Virus record (IMG/VR): IMGVR_UViG_3300031857_000214
Coordinates: 1 to 57,842 of that record
Direction: 5' to 3' (one strand)
Source: a virus
Length of the DNA: 57,842 bases
Part shown: in pieces, positions 17,977 through 26,992 of the stretch
Layout of the letters: each line of letters begins with the position of its first letter
How positions within the stretch are numbered: the stretch's first letter is position 1
Program-made: the position numbers and the translations under genes
The notes under the pieces: model-generated
What the model was told of the DNA's origin: nothing
Database searches by the model: none
Seen by the model: only the letters and a program-made list of their open reading frames with translations

Positions 17977-20322
17977 TTATTGTGCTTCTTCCATTTGTAA
18001 TTCCTCACCACCTTCTTCTTGCTCCATTTCTTCAGGATTTCCTTCTTCCATTCCCTGTTGTTGTTGCATCATTTGCTGCTGCATCATTTGTTCTTGCATA
18101 GCTTCTTGCTGTTTACCTTGGAAATACTGTTGAACTATTGATTGCAATTCTGGACTCAAAGGTCTTCCTAACTCAAATGACTTCAATAAAGCATTTTGAA
18201 CAAATTCTTGTTGAGACAACTCTTGCTTATGCTTCATTTCAGTAGTAATAATAGCTGCTTTTGTTTGAGCCTCTATTTGCTGTAATTGAGCATCCGCTTG
18301 AGCTTTAACCTGAATTGATTGTTGTTGAGCTTGAGCATTCATTTGAGAGTTCATTTGAGCTTTTTGCATCTCTTTCTGCTCTTTAATACTCTTTGCCTTT
18401 GAAAGATACATTTCAGCTAGTTTAGTATTTTTTATACTTCTAATTCTGAATGCATCTTCAAATTCGATTATGCCAGCAGAAAGTGCAGTTTGAACCATTT
18501 GCTCTACAAATTGCTTTTCTTTATCATCTGGCATTACTTCAATCATAACGTCAAATACTCTGCCTTTAACGCTATCTGGGTTTAAATATTCTTCATATTG
18601 CTTACCTCCGTATAATACAGAATCATAAAGCAATAAAGCAATCTTAAATGATGTTTGTTGATATATGTTTAAGTAAGCATCATATATGAAATCTGTAGCA
18701 TTATTAGATGCTTGTATTTGAGATTGTTGAACACCAAGGCCAAGTTTTGGATTTACCTGAGCTCCCTCTCTATATTCATTTACACCAATTTCATCACGAA
18801 GTCTATCTAAGTAGTGATTATAAACAGAGATAAGTTGTTGTATCTGTCCAATACTACCTGTGTTTGGAGCTTCTTGAATTGGTATGCCATTCATTCCTTC
18901 ACCATCCTCCGTCTTTCTTCTATAGTAAATATTACCAGTTTGGTCGTATACCTTTTGTAGTTCTAATGGATTCAATGCTTTACCTTGACCAATATTAATT
19001 TCTGATAAAGAATCAATATCTATAATTAATCCCGCAGGTCTAAGCTTTGCAATTAATTGTTGAATTTTTAAATGCGCCAAAGTCATTTGTCGAATAGATG
19101 TTTCCATTCTTTCAGGAATGGCCATATTCTCCAAATCTAAATTCTCGTGCATATAAATACTATAACTAAAAAATGCATCAGCCATCTCTTTAACAGTAGT
19201 TGGCTTAATCATATTTTTAGCTAATCCCCACTCAAGCATGAACTCACTATTAAGAACATATACACCACGATATATAACATACATATCCTTGGTAATCAAC
19301 TCTTTATTATCTCCTAATTTTTGAGGAGTCTTGTCTTTTCTTTCAACAATAACATTACCAAACTTATTTGTTTTAGCTTGATACATTACATTGTCAATAG
19401 TCTTAATCTCGTAGTCTAAAACATCTACAGTCCAATCATCATAAGGCCTATCAATAGCATATCTAAATCTATCGTCCCACTTAACTGATTGTGTATATTG
19501 CTTTGCTTTCTTAGAGATTTCCCAAATCTTTTCTTCTGGGAAATTAGGGTAGTTATTTCTAATGTCAACAATTTTCATTGAAATAACCTCACCTATAAAA
19601 GATACATCACGGAAATCGTCATATTGAGAAAACCCATAAAATGAGTTCTCTGGAACTACTCTTCTAATCTTTACTTTTCCATTGTTACCAACAGATACTT
19701 TTGTAGCTCCTATGCCTGTTTCAGATATATCTTCTAATAACTTACGTTTGATTACAGGCCATCCATTTTCATTTAAAACGAATTCACATCCCTTTTCAAA
19801 CAAAATCTCTTCTGGCAACTTATATTCTAATCCAAAATACAATTCTAATTCTTCATAATCAGCTGGAACGTATTGATTACTAGGCATTACTTTAACATCA
19901 CCCATCTCCTCCATCTGTTTCATTTCATCACCATAATTCATCATGAACTCGGTTTCCTCTCTATCAAACTTCTTTCTTTCAACAGATACAGGGTCTATAG
20001 CAGATGCGCGAACTCTTTCATCACGCTTCATAAATCCACCTATAATAACCTGCATGAATTTAGGAGCAATAGCAGGAGCTTTCATATCTAAATTTACAAA
20101 TGCTTCCTTTCCGTCTACATTTAATAAATCTAGAAACTCAGCCATTGGCTGCTTGCCTCTTGAAAACTTTCTATTTTTTTCAAACTTCTTGTTTCTTTTA
20201 GTAAAATATCCGCTATTGTATGCTTGTTGCAAAAACTTGGATATCTTTAGGCCCTCGGCCGTATCCCTCTTTAACTTGGAATTACCAAGGTGGAAATTTA
20301 ATAATTGTTTGTTGTCGCTCAT
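17977..20322 (-). CDS. Portal protein (781 aa)
   Basis: Size and order (directly after the large terminase) identify the portal. Visible hallmarks are the N-terminal clip/wing region (NLDMKAPAIAPKFMQVIIGG), the central stretch SFIGEVISMKIVDIRNNYPN, and the crown-type helical part starting near ETSIRQMTLAHLKIQQLIAK. The C-terminus is Gln-rich and helical, with repeats of MMQQQ and a very acidic last 25 residues, similar to portal barrels of crAss-like phages. The protein would form the dodecameric DNA gate at the capsid vertex and bind terminase and the ring proteins encoded downstream. TACTTTTG and TAATTTTG boxes occur upstream at 20331-20346. Confidence 0.85.
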   Translation of the reverse strand: MSDNKQLLNFHLGNSKLKRDTAEGLKISKFLQQAYNSGYFTKRNKKFEKNRKFSRGKQPMAEFLDLLNVDGKEAFVNLDMKAPAIAPKFMQVIIGGFMKRDERVRASAIDPVSVERKKFDREETEFMMNYGDEMKQMEEMGDVKVMPSNQYVPADYEELELYFGLEYKLPEEILFEKGCEFVLNENGWPVIKRKLLEDISETGIGATKVSVGNNGKVKIRRVVPENSFYGFSQYDDFRDVSFIGEVISMKIVDIRNNYPNFPEEKIWEISKKAKQYTQSVKWDDRFRYAIDRPYDDWTVDVLDYEIKTIDNVMYQAKTNKFGNVIVERKDKTPQKLGDNKELITKDMYVIYRGVYVLNSEFMLEWGLAKNMIKPTTVKEMADAFFSYSIYMHENLDLENMAIPERMETSIRQMTLAHLKIQQLIAKLRPAGLIIDIDSLSEINIGQGKALNPLELQKVYDQTGNIYYRRKTEDGEGMNGIPIQEAPNTGSIGQIQQLISVYNHYLDRLRDEIGVNEYREGAQVNPKLGLGVQQSQIQASNNATDFIYDAYLNIYQQTSFKIALLLYDSVLYGGKQYEEYLNPDSVKGRVFDVMIEVMPDDKEKQFVEQMVQTALSAGIIEFEDAFRIRSIKNTKLAEMYLSKAKSIKEQKEMQKAQMNSQMNAQAQQQSIQVKAQADAQLQQIEAQTKAAIITTEMKHKQELSQQEFVQNALLKSFELGRPLSPELQSIVQQYFQGKQQEAMQEQMMQQQMMQQQQGMEEGNPEEMEQEEGGEELQMEEAQ

Positions 20323-20343
20323 AAGTATAGCAAAAGTACAAAA

Positions 20344-22365
20344 TTAGATTACATCTATCTTGTATGTTTTAATTGGTAATTGAGTCAGCTTTGGCTGCTC
20401 TTTGTTACTTTCCAAAGATACGCCAGAAAGTAGACTAATCATAAAGGCAATACTTCGGTCGAAGGGCGTACGATTTTCGTGGTCATAAGATAGCAACTCC
20501 TCAAGCAAATCTGTAAAATATACTTTTTCGCAATGGTTTTCTATATACGCTATAGCTGTATCCAACTGCCTTGCCATAGCAAATGCGTCTGCTGAAGCTA
20601 CCCCATATTTAGACGGCCCTTGTCTTCTCTTAAACCTGTCCACAGCGGCTTCTGGGGTTTTCATCAAATACGACCTAAACCCTTTATTTGAAAAATAGTC
20701 TACAAAGTCATCACCAACGTCATTCTCGTAACAAGCCTTATATCCATAAAATACAGAAGCCTTAAGCATTTCGTCATGAAATAAGCTTTTAAGCCTTGGT
20801 CTGCCTACGTATTCGGCAACCGGCATACCTGTATTTGCAGGGTCCTTCATGTCTAGTTTTTCAAATATATAACACGCTCCCATAGACCCCTTCCCACTAA
20901 TAACAGAGGATTTGAATGGGTCAATACCACTAGAATAAATATGCTGGTTAGCTGGCGTTTTTACACCAGAAATCTCAACCCACTTGTTTTGCTCTTCTTT
21001 TTTTGGGAACTTGTGTATCAACCAATCTCCATCTTTGTCATCTGCCCAATCTACAGTTTTGTTGTCCTTCCAATAGAATCTAACCCTACGAAGAGCAACC
21101 CTTTCCTCTTTTAACCAATCTAGCTGATTGTATATTTTTTCAGCATTAAAATAGCATTTTTTAGAGTCAATCATAAAAGCCTCGTTTTCATCAAACGGAT
21201 TCATACGGATTTCCTCAGATAACTGCTCCTTGTCGGTTATTAGCCTTCTTTGATGAAGAAGATACTCCTTGCTGCCCATTTCGATTTTAATGCCATATCT
21301 TTCGTATATATACTTCTTCTGCTTATCATCAGGAGTATCTATAATAGACATGCCATATTCGTCTATAAAGCCTTCGTATCCATCATAAGCTGGACAAAAA
21401 TATCTATACAAGCCAGAAGCTGTAATAGCATTCTCAAAGTGATTACTCGCATCATATAATTTTTTATAAGGTTCACCTCCAGACTTGGCATCATTCGCTG
21501 TCGAAGGTATTAAACAAAATCCCACTTTTATTGCACCACGACCCATTGTTTTTTTTACAATAGGCCAATATTGGTTTACCGATACTTCTTTTGGCCATTT
21601 ACCAGCCTCATCCATTAATAAAGCCGTAACACGTCCTGAATCATACGAGTTAAGGGCAGTATTCTTAAAATTGATTTTTGACTCCAAACCAATGTCATCA
21701 TCAAATATCTTTCCTTTTTCACGACCCTTCGTTTTACGCTTGTCTTTCTTTTTCTTAAATACAAGCTCTGTTTTTGTTTCTTCATCTTCTGCTCTAGGTT
21801 TAAGGAATACAGGTAAGTTCCTATATCCATTCATAACCATATATACAAACGCATCTGAGGCATCTTTTCCTGTTTTGGATATAATACCACAGAATGATTT
21901 ACGCTTTGTTATTGACTTCCAAACAAGGTATGCTGTGGCTTGTGATGTAGCACCTTCACGACGTTTTTTAATACGCACTATACCAAAGCAATATGGTAAT
22001 GATTCGCAATACTCCTGAAAGTAATAATATCTTCTATCTACATCTCTATAGTCTGGTTGATTACCATCTTCTAGTGTCCAATAGTTTAAATAAAAATAAT
22101 GAAGACCTGTGATATATGTTGGCTCTCCATTATTTAAAAACCAATACCCATCATTTATCCTTCTCCATTCTTGTATAATAAAATCTCTTTGTTCATCTGT
22201 ATATATGGGATTCCCATCTTCATCGAACTCTAATTCATCAAATATCTCAGGAGCCTCCGTTTTATAGAACTTTTGGTCTTCCTGGTCTAATTCGGAATTA
22301 TCAATAATATCAGGAATTTGAGGAATTTTATATTTAATTCCATATACTTCTATCTGGCTACTCAT
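20344..22365 (-). CDS. terL: Terminase large subunit, TerL (673 aa)
   Basis: The ATPase domain shows a deviant Walker A at residues 133-141 (KKRREGATS) and a Walker B at about 247-255 (TALLMDEAG). A coupling-type segment with PSTANDAKSGGEPYKKLY follows. The nuclease domain starts near residue 478 with an acidic strand (SSGIDPFKSSVISGKGSMGA) and has further acidic residues in YENDVGDDFVDYFSNKG and ASADAFAMARQLDTA. The R-E-G-A-T-S type of Walker A is common in TerL of crAss-like and other Bacteroidota podophages. It translocates DNA into the procapsid through the portal encoded 21 nt downstream. The start overlaps the stop of the upstream gene by 8 nt. Confidence 0.9.
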   Translation of the reverse strand: MSSQIEVYGIKYKIPQIPDIIDNSELDQEDQKFYKTEAPEIFDELEFDEDGNPIYTDEQRDFIIQEWRRINDGYWFLNNGEPTYITGLHYFYLNYWTLEDGNQPDYRDVDRRYYYFQEYCESLPYCFGIVRIKKRREGATSQATAYLVWKSITKRKSFCGIISKTGKDASDAFVYMVMNGYRNLPVFLKPRAEDEETKTELVFKKKKDKRKTKGREKGKIFDDDIGLESKINFKNTALNSYDSGRVTALLMDEAGKWPKEVSVNQYWPIVKKTMGRGAIKVGFCLIPSTANDAKSGGEPYKKLYDASNHFENAITASGLYRYFCPAYDGYEGFIDEYGMSIIDTPDDKQKKYIYERYGIKIEMGSKEYLLHQRRLITDKEQLSEEIRMNPFDENEAFMIDSKKCYFNAEKIYNQLDWLKEERVALRRVRFYWKDNKTVDWADDKDGDWLIHKFPKKEEQNKWVEISGVKTPANQHIYSSGIDPFKSSVISGKGSMGACYIFEKLDMKDPANTGMPVAEYVGRPRLKSLFHDEMLKASVFYGYKACYENDVGDDFVDYFSNKGFRSYLMKTPEAAVDRFKRRQGPSKYGVASADAFAMARQLDTAIAYIENHCEKVYFTDLLEELLSYDHENRTPFDRSIAFMISLLSGVSLESNKEQPKLTQLPIKTYKIDVI

Positions 22366-22975
22366 TTACTTCAAAGTGTTTTTTAGTGAATTTGTCAATC
22401 TTCTCAAACATAGCAATACCTACGCCATTTAAAGCATATTGTTTTACACCATCTTTAGAAGATACATCTTGTATAAAATTATGCTTTTTAAAATGAGCTA
22501 CCATTCTATGAAATGAATGAGGTGTATTTGGCAAGTCTCTTTTGTAATCTTTAGATGTAAAAAAAGAGTATCTGCCAGCCCACAACATAAAAGAACAGAA
22601 TCTTAGTTTCATACCAAGTATATCAGATACCTGCTCTATTTGTAGCAAAAACTCATACATCTTCTTTATTGAATAGTCTTGAACTCTTATTCTGCTGATA
22701 CCTACTTCTATGCCCTTTTTCTTTGCCTTATGTCTTTCTTTTATGGCAAATCTTTGCAGGTTCTGTATATGCTTTTGCATACCAAATATCTTTCTATCTC
22801 TTTTGAGTAATTGGTATCTAAGCTCGTTATATTTCTTATTCTTTTCTTTTCGTACTTCCTTTACTTTATCTTGATTTATCTTCATTCTATGACGCTCCAT
22901 CTTAAGTAGCTTTTGCGTCTTAATATAGGCTTCATAAACCTCATTTCTTGTAGAGTCCTTGGTTATATAACTCAT
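22358..22975 (-). CDS. DNA-binding protein next to terminase, small-terminase candidate (205 aa)
   Basis: Residues 25-105 form a basic coiled coil (KEVRKEKNKKYNELRYQLLK). The C-terminal 80 residues look like a winged helix (SFHRMVAHFKKHNFIQDVSS, ending in KQYALNGVGIAMFEKIDKF). A DNA-binding domain plus an oligomerising coil, placed directly before TerL with an 8-nt overlap, suits a small terminase subunit. I recognise no specific TerS family, and a transcription regulator is the alternative. Confidence 0.5.
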   Translation of the reverse strand: MSYITKDSTRNEVYEAYIKTQKLLKMERHRMKINQDKVKEVRKEKNKKYNELRYQLLKRDRKIFGMQKHIQNLQRFAIKERHKAKKKGIEVGISRIRVQDYSIKKMYEFLLQIEQVSDILGMKLRFCSFMLWAGRYSFFTSKDYKRDLPNTPHSFHRMVAHFKKHNFIQDVSSKDGVKQYALNGVGIAMFEKIDKFTKKHFEVNE

Positions 22976-23265
22976 CGTACTAATTCTTCAATTAAAGGCT
23001 TTTTACGAGACTTATCTTTTTCTTCATCACCTGTAAGTGAATTATCTAATTTGAGTTTCTTCATAACATCATTAATCTCTCCTACACTATTAAATAACTT
23101 AAGTACTCTTTCCCAAGAGCTATCTTGCCTATCTGCCAAGTCAAGGCGTGTAAGGTCGCTATTGTTAAGCAGCATCGTAATTTCGTTAAGTTTACGATTA
23201 AGTGCATAATAAGCCCCAACAATGCCATCATCTTCGTACAGCTTTAGTTTTTCCTTATCGGTCAT
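22972..23265 (-). CDS. Small helical protein of the packaging operon (97 aa)
   Basis: No family recognised. It is charged and helical (NRKLNEITMLLNNSDLTRLD) with a Lys/Arg-rich C-terminus. It overlaps both neighbours by 4 nt (ATGA type), so it is translationally coupled between the GroES-like gene and the small-terminase candidate. A role in packaging or assembly is inferred from position only; it could itself be the small terminase. Confidence 0.55.
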   Translation of the reverse strand: MTDKEKLKLYEDDGIVGAYYALNRKLNEITMLLNNSDLTRLDLADRQDSSWERVLKLFNSVGEINDVMKKLKLDNSLTGDEEKDKSRKKPLIEELVR

Positions 23266-23870
23266 ATTGTTTCTTTTGCCAGGCAGTCTGTATACTTAAG
23301 CCTAATTATTTTTTCTTGAGTCCCATTCAAATTATGAGTCATTTCGTAATCAGAGTACTTGTATGTTATTGCTATATCTCCAACTTCAAAATCAGTAATA
23401 GAGTCTGGTTTAGCTAAAATCCTTAATTTATTATCTATTTTTTCAGGCTCAGAGACTAATATAATTCCAGCAGGAGAAACAGGTTCTGGCTTATACATAC
23501 GCTCCACAAGCATAAATCCATCAATAGGTATAATCTTCCCTTTATCAAACCCAAAGAATACTAAATTCTCCTCAACAGAGAATAGCTTATGTCCTTGTGG
23601 TATTCCGTCATATACCAATTCGCATTCGTCCCCCATACTGCTGTGATGTGCCAATACATACATTCCTGCTTTTAAGTTTTTGTAATCAGTAAGTAATACA
23701 CCCTGGGTTAGATTAGTCACACGACCATCCCAAGAATATTCTGTAGCAATTTCAATGCTAGCAGTTTTACCATCTCCTAAATCTAAATTGTGAGTTCTTT
23801 TGCTATCAACGTCAACAAGTACAATGACGCGTCTTCCAACAGGTTTAATCTTGTTGTATAAATGTTCCAT
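23262..23870 (-). CDS. GroES/gp31-like co-chaperonin candidate (202 aa)
   Basis: The C-terminal half has GroES features: PIDGFMLVERMYKPEPVSPA resembles the first strand and mobile loop, GIILVSEPEKIDNKLRILAK the following strands, then DFEVGDIAITYKYSDYEM, and it ends with EKIIRLKYTDCLAKE like the last GroES strand. The N-terminal half repeats the theme more loosely (YNKIKPVGRRVIVLVDVDSK), so the protein may hold two GroES-like folds and is twice the usual 95 residues. T4 gp31 shows that phages use such proteins to fold capsid protein in host GroEL. It is the first gene of the packaging/head operon, behind a promoter region with overlapping palindromes. Confidence 0.6.
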   Translation of the reverse strand: MEHLYNKIKPVGRRVIVLVDVDSKRTHNLDLGDGKTASIEIATEYSWDGRVTNLTQGVLLTDYKNLKAGMYVLAHHSSMGDECELVYDGIPQGHKLFSVEENLVFFGFDKGKIIPIDGFMLVERMYKPEPVSPAGIILVSEPEKIDNKLRILAKPDSITDFEVGDIAITYKYSDYEMTHNLNGTQEKIIRLKYTDCLAKETI

Positions 23871-23886
23871 TTGCTTTGCTTATACG

Positions 23887-23919
23887 CAAATATACGATAA
23901 GATTCGTATTCGGATACGA
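23887..23919 (-). promoter_or_regulatory. Late operon promoter region overlapped by two TACGA/TCGTA palindromes
   Basis: On the minus strand TATATTTG (23887-23894) lies 17 nt before the ATG of the GroES-like gene. Directly upstream and overlapping it are two interlocked palindromes: ATACGA-N6-TCGTAT (23892-23909) and TCGTAT-N4-ATACGA (23904-23919). A regulator bound here would cover the -7 box and the -33 position, which otherwise lacks a clear TTTG. Lack of a good -33 box would fit an activator. Confidence 0.6.
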
Positions 23920-23920
23920 T

Positions 23921-24226
23921 TTATTTAAATCTTTCTCCTTTCCCAGAAGTTTTTCCAGAACGATATACTTGTGAATTTTTAGACCATAGATGATGGAATG
24001 CCCACCATCCTGCTGTAAGTTTTGAAGAGTTCGCTTCTTTAGCGTGGCGTTTACGATATTGCTCTCTTGCTTCAGGTGAGTAGTTAGAAGAATACCCTTT
24101 AGCACCAAATCTAACCATTCTTACTTTATCTCCCTCTTTAGCAAGAACTACTTTTTTGTGAACACCATCTGTAGCGTTTTTAGGCTTATTATAACCTGCA
24201 AATCTTTCACCGCGATACTCTATCAT
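23921..24226 (-). CDS. Small basic virion-associated protein (101 aa)
   Basis: The protein is strongly basic and aromatic, with GAKGYSSNYSPEAREQYRKR and a tail GKTSGKGERFK. The SPEAR-QYRKRH element is similar to small proteins that sit beside DUF5872 proteins in many phages; I recall the pattern but not a function. It overlaps the upstream gene by 1 nt. The late promoter begins right behind it, so it ends the accessory block. A shadow frame of 87 codons overlaps it and is not a gene. Confidence 0.65.
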   Translation of the reverse strand: MIEYRGERFAGYNKPKNATDGVHKKVVLAKEGDKVRMVRFGAKGYSSNYSPEAREQYRKRHAKEANSSKLTAGWWAFHHLWSKNSQVYRSGKTSGKGERFK

Positions 24227-24612
24227 TATCTATAATTTTTGGCAATCTTAGCTACGCTAGATGGCTGTTTAACAAATTGTTTTCCTTTTTTATTACCTTC
24301 TGCCTTTGCTTTATTAGTTGCTGCCTTTTGAGAAGGGCTTAGTGCTTTCCAAGCAGCTTCTGGCAAATATCTTCTTTTACCCTCTGATGGCTTTCCTGAA
24401 GATGTTGTCCATTTTTCTTTTGACCATTTTGATAAATCATTGTCGCTTGATTTTTTGCCCTTATATCCACCACCTGCTTTTTTATATAATCCAACAGCTA
24501 ATTGAGCCTTTCTCGCACTCCACTCCCCTGGGTCGCCTCCTTTACTACCAGATTTTACTCTAGCAACAATTCCTTTCCATAAAGAAGGTTTAGTTTTTTC
24601 TGCTGTACTCAT
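24226..24612 (-). CDS. DUF5872-like basic protein (128 aa)
   Basis: The core KPSLWKGIVARVKSGSKGGD followed by PGEWSARKAQLAVGLYKKAG and the later WKALSPSQKAATNKAKAEGN match DUF5872, found in phages and large DNA viruses and of unknown function. It is rich in Lys, Gly and Ser and likely binds DNA. Its ATG overlaps the TGA of the upstream 41-aa gene (ATGA), so the two are coupled. I infer a virion or nucleoid role from the surrounding genes. Confidence 0.7.
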   Translation of the reverse strand: MSTAEKTKPSLWKGIVARVKSGSKGGDPGEWSARKAQLAVGLYKKAGGGYKGKKSSDNDLSKWSKEKWTTSSGKPSEGKRRYLPEAAWKALSPSQKAATNKAKAEGNKKGKQFVKQPSSVAKIAKNYR

Positions 24613-24734
24613 CGTCCTTGCCCTTTGTACGCTTTTGGCTTAGGCGTATGTTTATTAAATGATTTTTGAGCGCTTCCTTGCTTACGCTTTCCAAACGATA
24701 CTTTTTGACTATTATTTTTAGTTGATTTTGCCAT
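24609..24734 (-). CDS. Small basic protein (41 aa)
   Basis: The frame MAKSTKNNSQKVSFGKRKQG...KAYKGQGR starts 2 nt after the upstream gene and ends in an ATGA overlap with the DUF5872-like gene, so it is packed as a real gene. It has about one basic residue in four and no acidic ones, which suits nucleic-acid binding. No family recognised. Confidence 0.65.
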   Translation of the reverse strand: MAKSTKNNSQKVSFGKRKQGSAQKSFNKHTPKPKAYKGQGR

Positions 24735-24736
24735 GA

Positions 24737-25738
24737 TTATTTTTTCGTATTTTTTAAATAAAGACCATACTTAAATGGATTTAAAGCTTGGTTTCTATAT
24801 TTTATTTGTTCAGGATTATCTAATATTGTACTACTCTTGCTTGAAGCAGAATTTACAATAGGCTTACCAGTTTTTTTATCAAAGTATATTCTGCCATATA
24901 TATGAGCAGGGTTACCTATGTTAGACGTCGCTCCTTTATCATCTCCAAAAATATAATCACCTAATTCAAGTAGTTGATTGTTATCTTTTTCTGACATATC
25001 CAGACTTCTATTTTTTAATGCGCGAGGCGAGCTACCTCTTCTATTATCAAATGGATTTAAATCCCATATATCATGATAAGATATATAAACACCTTTTTCA
25101 TCTTCTCCTGCACCAAGCGTAGCATTACCCAATGCAGGTAAATTAACTATTTTATTTCCAGATTCACTGACATCGGTATTATCAGATTTAAACCTACGTA
25201 TAAAATCTATAATTTCATTTTTGTTTTTAAAAGATTTATTGTTTCCTGAAGCTCTATTAACTATGTAATTTTCAATTTTTGGTATGCTATAATATTGCTG
25301 ATTTACATCTGTACCGACAGTTGGATAGTATATGGATTTTTGTAATGTATTATATTTTTCAGGAAGACCAGAATAATGATTCAATAAATCAAGTCTTAAA
25401 GAATCTTGCATATTACCAAGTCCTTGATTCATTCTTAAATTCATTTCTTTTCTATCTTCTTCTTGTTTATTTAAAATACCTGCATCTATAAAAGTATTAA
25501 TTGGAGATAGTCTGTATCCATGCGGACTAATATTATTAGCAATATTTTTTAATACATTTTTTCCTAGTTTAGTATTAGCAAGATAAGATACGGTTTTATT
25601 AACACCACTTTTTACATAATCAGCTGTGCCGGTTTTTTTTAAAACATCTAGTAATGTTGGTTTAGGTTTGGGGTCTTCTCCTGAACCACCCATCTCCCTT
25701 CTATTAAGAATGCTTATAAGCTTATTAACGTCTGCCAT
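24737..25738 (-). CDS. Tagged accessory protein 3, paralogue of the 410-aa gene (333 aa)
   Basis: It opens with the shared tag MADVNKLISILNRREMGG, followed by a Pro/Lys linker SGEDPKPKP. The C-terminal half carries ISYHDIWDLNPFDNRR, then PAHIYGRIYFDKKTGKPI, which parallels DAWDFYPVDYEKF and YKIYDRTYIDPKTKKAI in the neighbour at 25741-26973. Both end in NTKK with nearly identical DNA. The two are tandem paralogues. Function unknown; the tag and location among virion-type genes suggest a packaged, possibly injected protein. Confidence 0.65.
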   Translation of the reverse strand: MADVNKLISILNRREMGGSGEDPKPKPTLLDVLKKTGTADYVKSGVNKTVSYLANTKLGKNVLKNIANNISPHGYRLSPINTFIDAGILNKQEEDRKEMNLRMNQGLGNMQDSLRLDLLNHYSGLPEKYNTLQKSIYYPTVGTDVNQQYYSIPKIENYIVNRASGNNKSFKNKNEIIDFIRRFKSDNTDVSESGNKIVNLPALGNATLGAGEDEKGVYISYHDIWDLNPFDNRRGSSPRALKNRSLDMSEKDNNQLLELGDYIFGDDKGATSNIGNPAHIYGRIYFDKKTGKPIVNSASSKSSTILDNPEQIKYRNQALNPFKYGLYLKNTKK

Positions 25739-25740
25739 GA

Positions 25741-26973
25741 TTATTTTTTCGTATTTTTGGTTTTCATTGCAGCTAATCTCTTTTTAAGTTTTAATATTTC
25801 ATCGTCAGGTATAGCTTTTTTTGTTTTAGGGTCTATATATGTTCTATCATATATTTTATACGGTCTACCTGCCATATGCATTAAATAAGATTGCTGATAA
25901 GATGGTGTATTAAATTGCTCATAATTTTCTTTTCCAGTATGATTACCACTTTCATCTGTAGCATAAAATTTTTCGTAATCTACAGGATAAAAATCCCAAG
26001 CATCTGATATAGAAGCATATGGTAAATTCAATTCGTTATCCCATCCAAATCCAGTTTTATATTTACCAAGGTCGATGTTTTCATCGTAAAATAAAGTTTT
26101 TGGTAAATTCTTTTCTTGATTGCTTAGTGCACCGCTTTTATAAAACTTAGGCTTATGAGTTTTAATTACTTCTTCTAAATCTAAAACTTTTTGTTTATTT
26201 AATCTACCCCTACCTAAAACAATATTATTTACAAATGCATTTTTTGGAATATTAGTTGTTTCCTTACCATTAATAATTACTTTTTGAGGTTCAAATAATG
26301 ATTTCAATGCTTCATTTGCTAATGTATTACCGTATCTCTTTTTTAAAGAATATGTAGGAAGAAATTCTAAATAATCATCAGATGGTTTGAATGGAGCTTT
26401 TTCGTATACTGTATTTCCATAAATATATGTTTTAATCAAATCTTGTTTTGATTGACCATATACATTTTTTGTATCATTTAATAATTGGTCATTAGTTTTA
26501 ACCCATCCACCTCCACTACTAGCTTTTTTATAAGCCATATCTTTAATAAAATCTCCTATAATTGGATAATTAACTAAAGATGGATTTTTTGATAAAGCTA
26601 AAGTTCCTAAATCAAGAAGAATGTTGCCCTCTTTTCTACCTATTTCAACACCTAACTCTTTAATCTTATCACCTATAAATGGCAGTTTTTCTACTATAGG
26701 TATTTTAGACAATACACTTAATCCCACATCTCCACTACTATATTTTGGTGCAGGAGGGTTAAAATATTCTTCTGCTGTTAAATCTCTTTTGCTTGTAATT
26801 TTGTTTTTCTGAGCAATTGTTTTTGATGTACTAGCTTTAGTTCCAGATTTAACATTGGTAGTTGCTGAAGTTAATGGAGCATTCCCTAGATAAGAAGGAG
26901 TTAATTCTGCTTTTACTGGCCCACCTGTCTCTCTCTTATTTATAATGCTTATAAGTTTATTAACGTCTGCCAT
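25741..26973 (-). CDS. Tagged accessory protein 2 (410 aa)
   Basis: The first 18 residues, MADVNKLISIINKRETGG, match the tag of the flanking genes. Next come a Ser/Thr/Lys linker and a hydrophobic/helical zone (NILLDLGTLALSKNPSLVNY). The C-terminal domain has SISDAWDFYPVDYEKFYATD and MAGRPYKIYDRTYIDPKTKK. I recognise no catalytic motif. It lies 2 nt upstream of its paralogue, so both are on one transcript. Confidence 0.65.
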   Translation of the reverse strand: MADVNKLISIINKRETGGPVKAELTPSYLGNAPLTSATTNVKSGTKASTSKTIAQKNKITSKRDLTAEEYFNPPAPKYSSGDVGLSVLSKIPIVEKLPFIGDKIKELGVEIGRKEGNILLDLGTLALSKNPSLVNYPIIGDFIKDMAYKKASSGGGWVKTNDQLLNDTKNVYGQSKQDLIKTYIYGNTVYEKAPFKPSDDYLEFLPTYSLKKRYGNTLANEALKSLFEPQKVIINGKETTNIPKNAFVNNIVLGRGRLNKQKVLDLEEVIKTHKPKFYKSGALSNQEKNLPKTLFYDENIDLGKYKTGFGWDNELNLPYASISDAWDFYPVDYEKFYATDESGNHTGKENYEQFNTPSYQQSYLMHMAGRPYKIYDRTYIDPKTKKAIPDDEILKLKKRLAAMKTKNTKK

Positions 26974-26992
26974 TATATTTTTTTACATTTAA

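Noticed and set aside
21485-22018. A 177-codon plus-strand frame opposite TerL
   Set aside because: It lies entirely inside TerL, whose ATPase motifs are conserved. The product has no recognisable features.
23845-24108. An 87-codon minus-strand frame overlapping the 101-aa gene
   Set aside because: It would cover the late promoter and palindromes and run through a well-formed basic gene in another frame.
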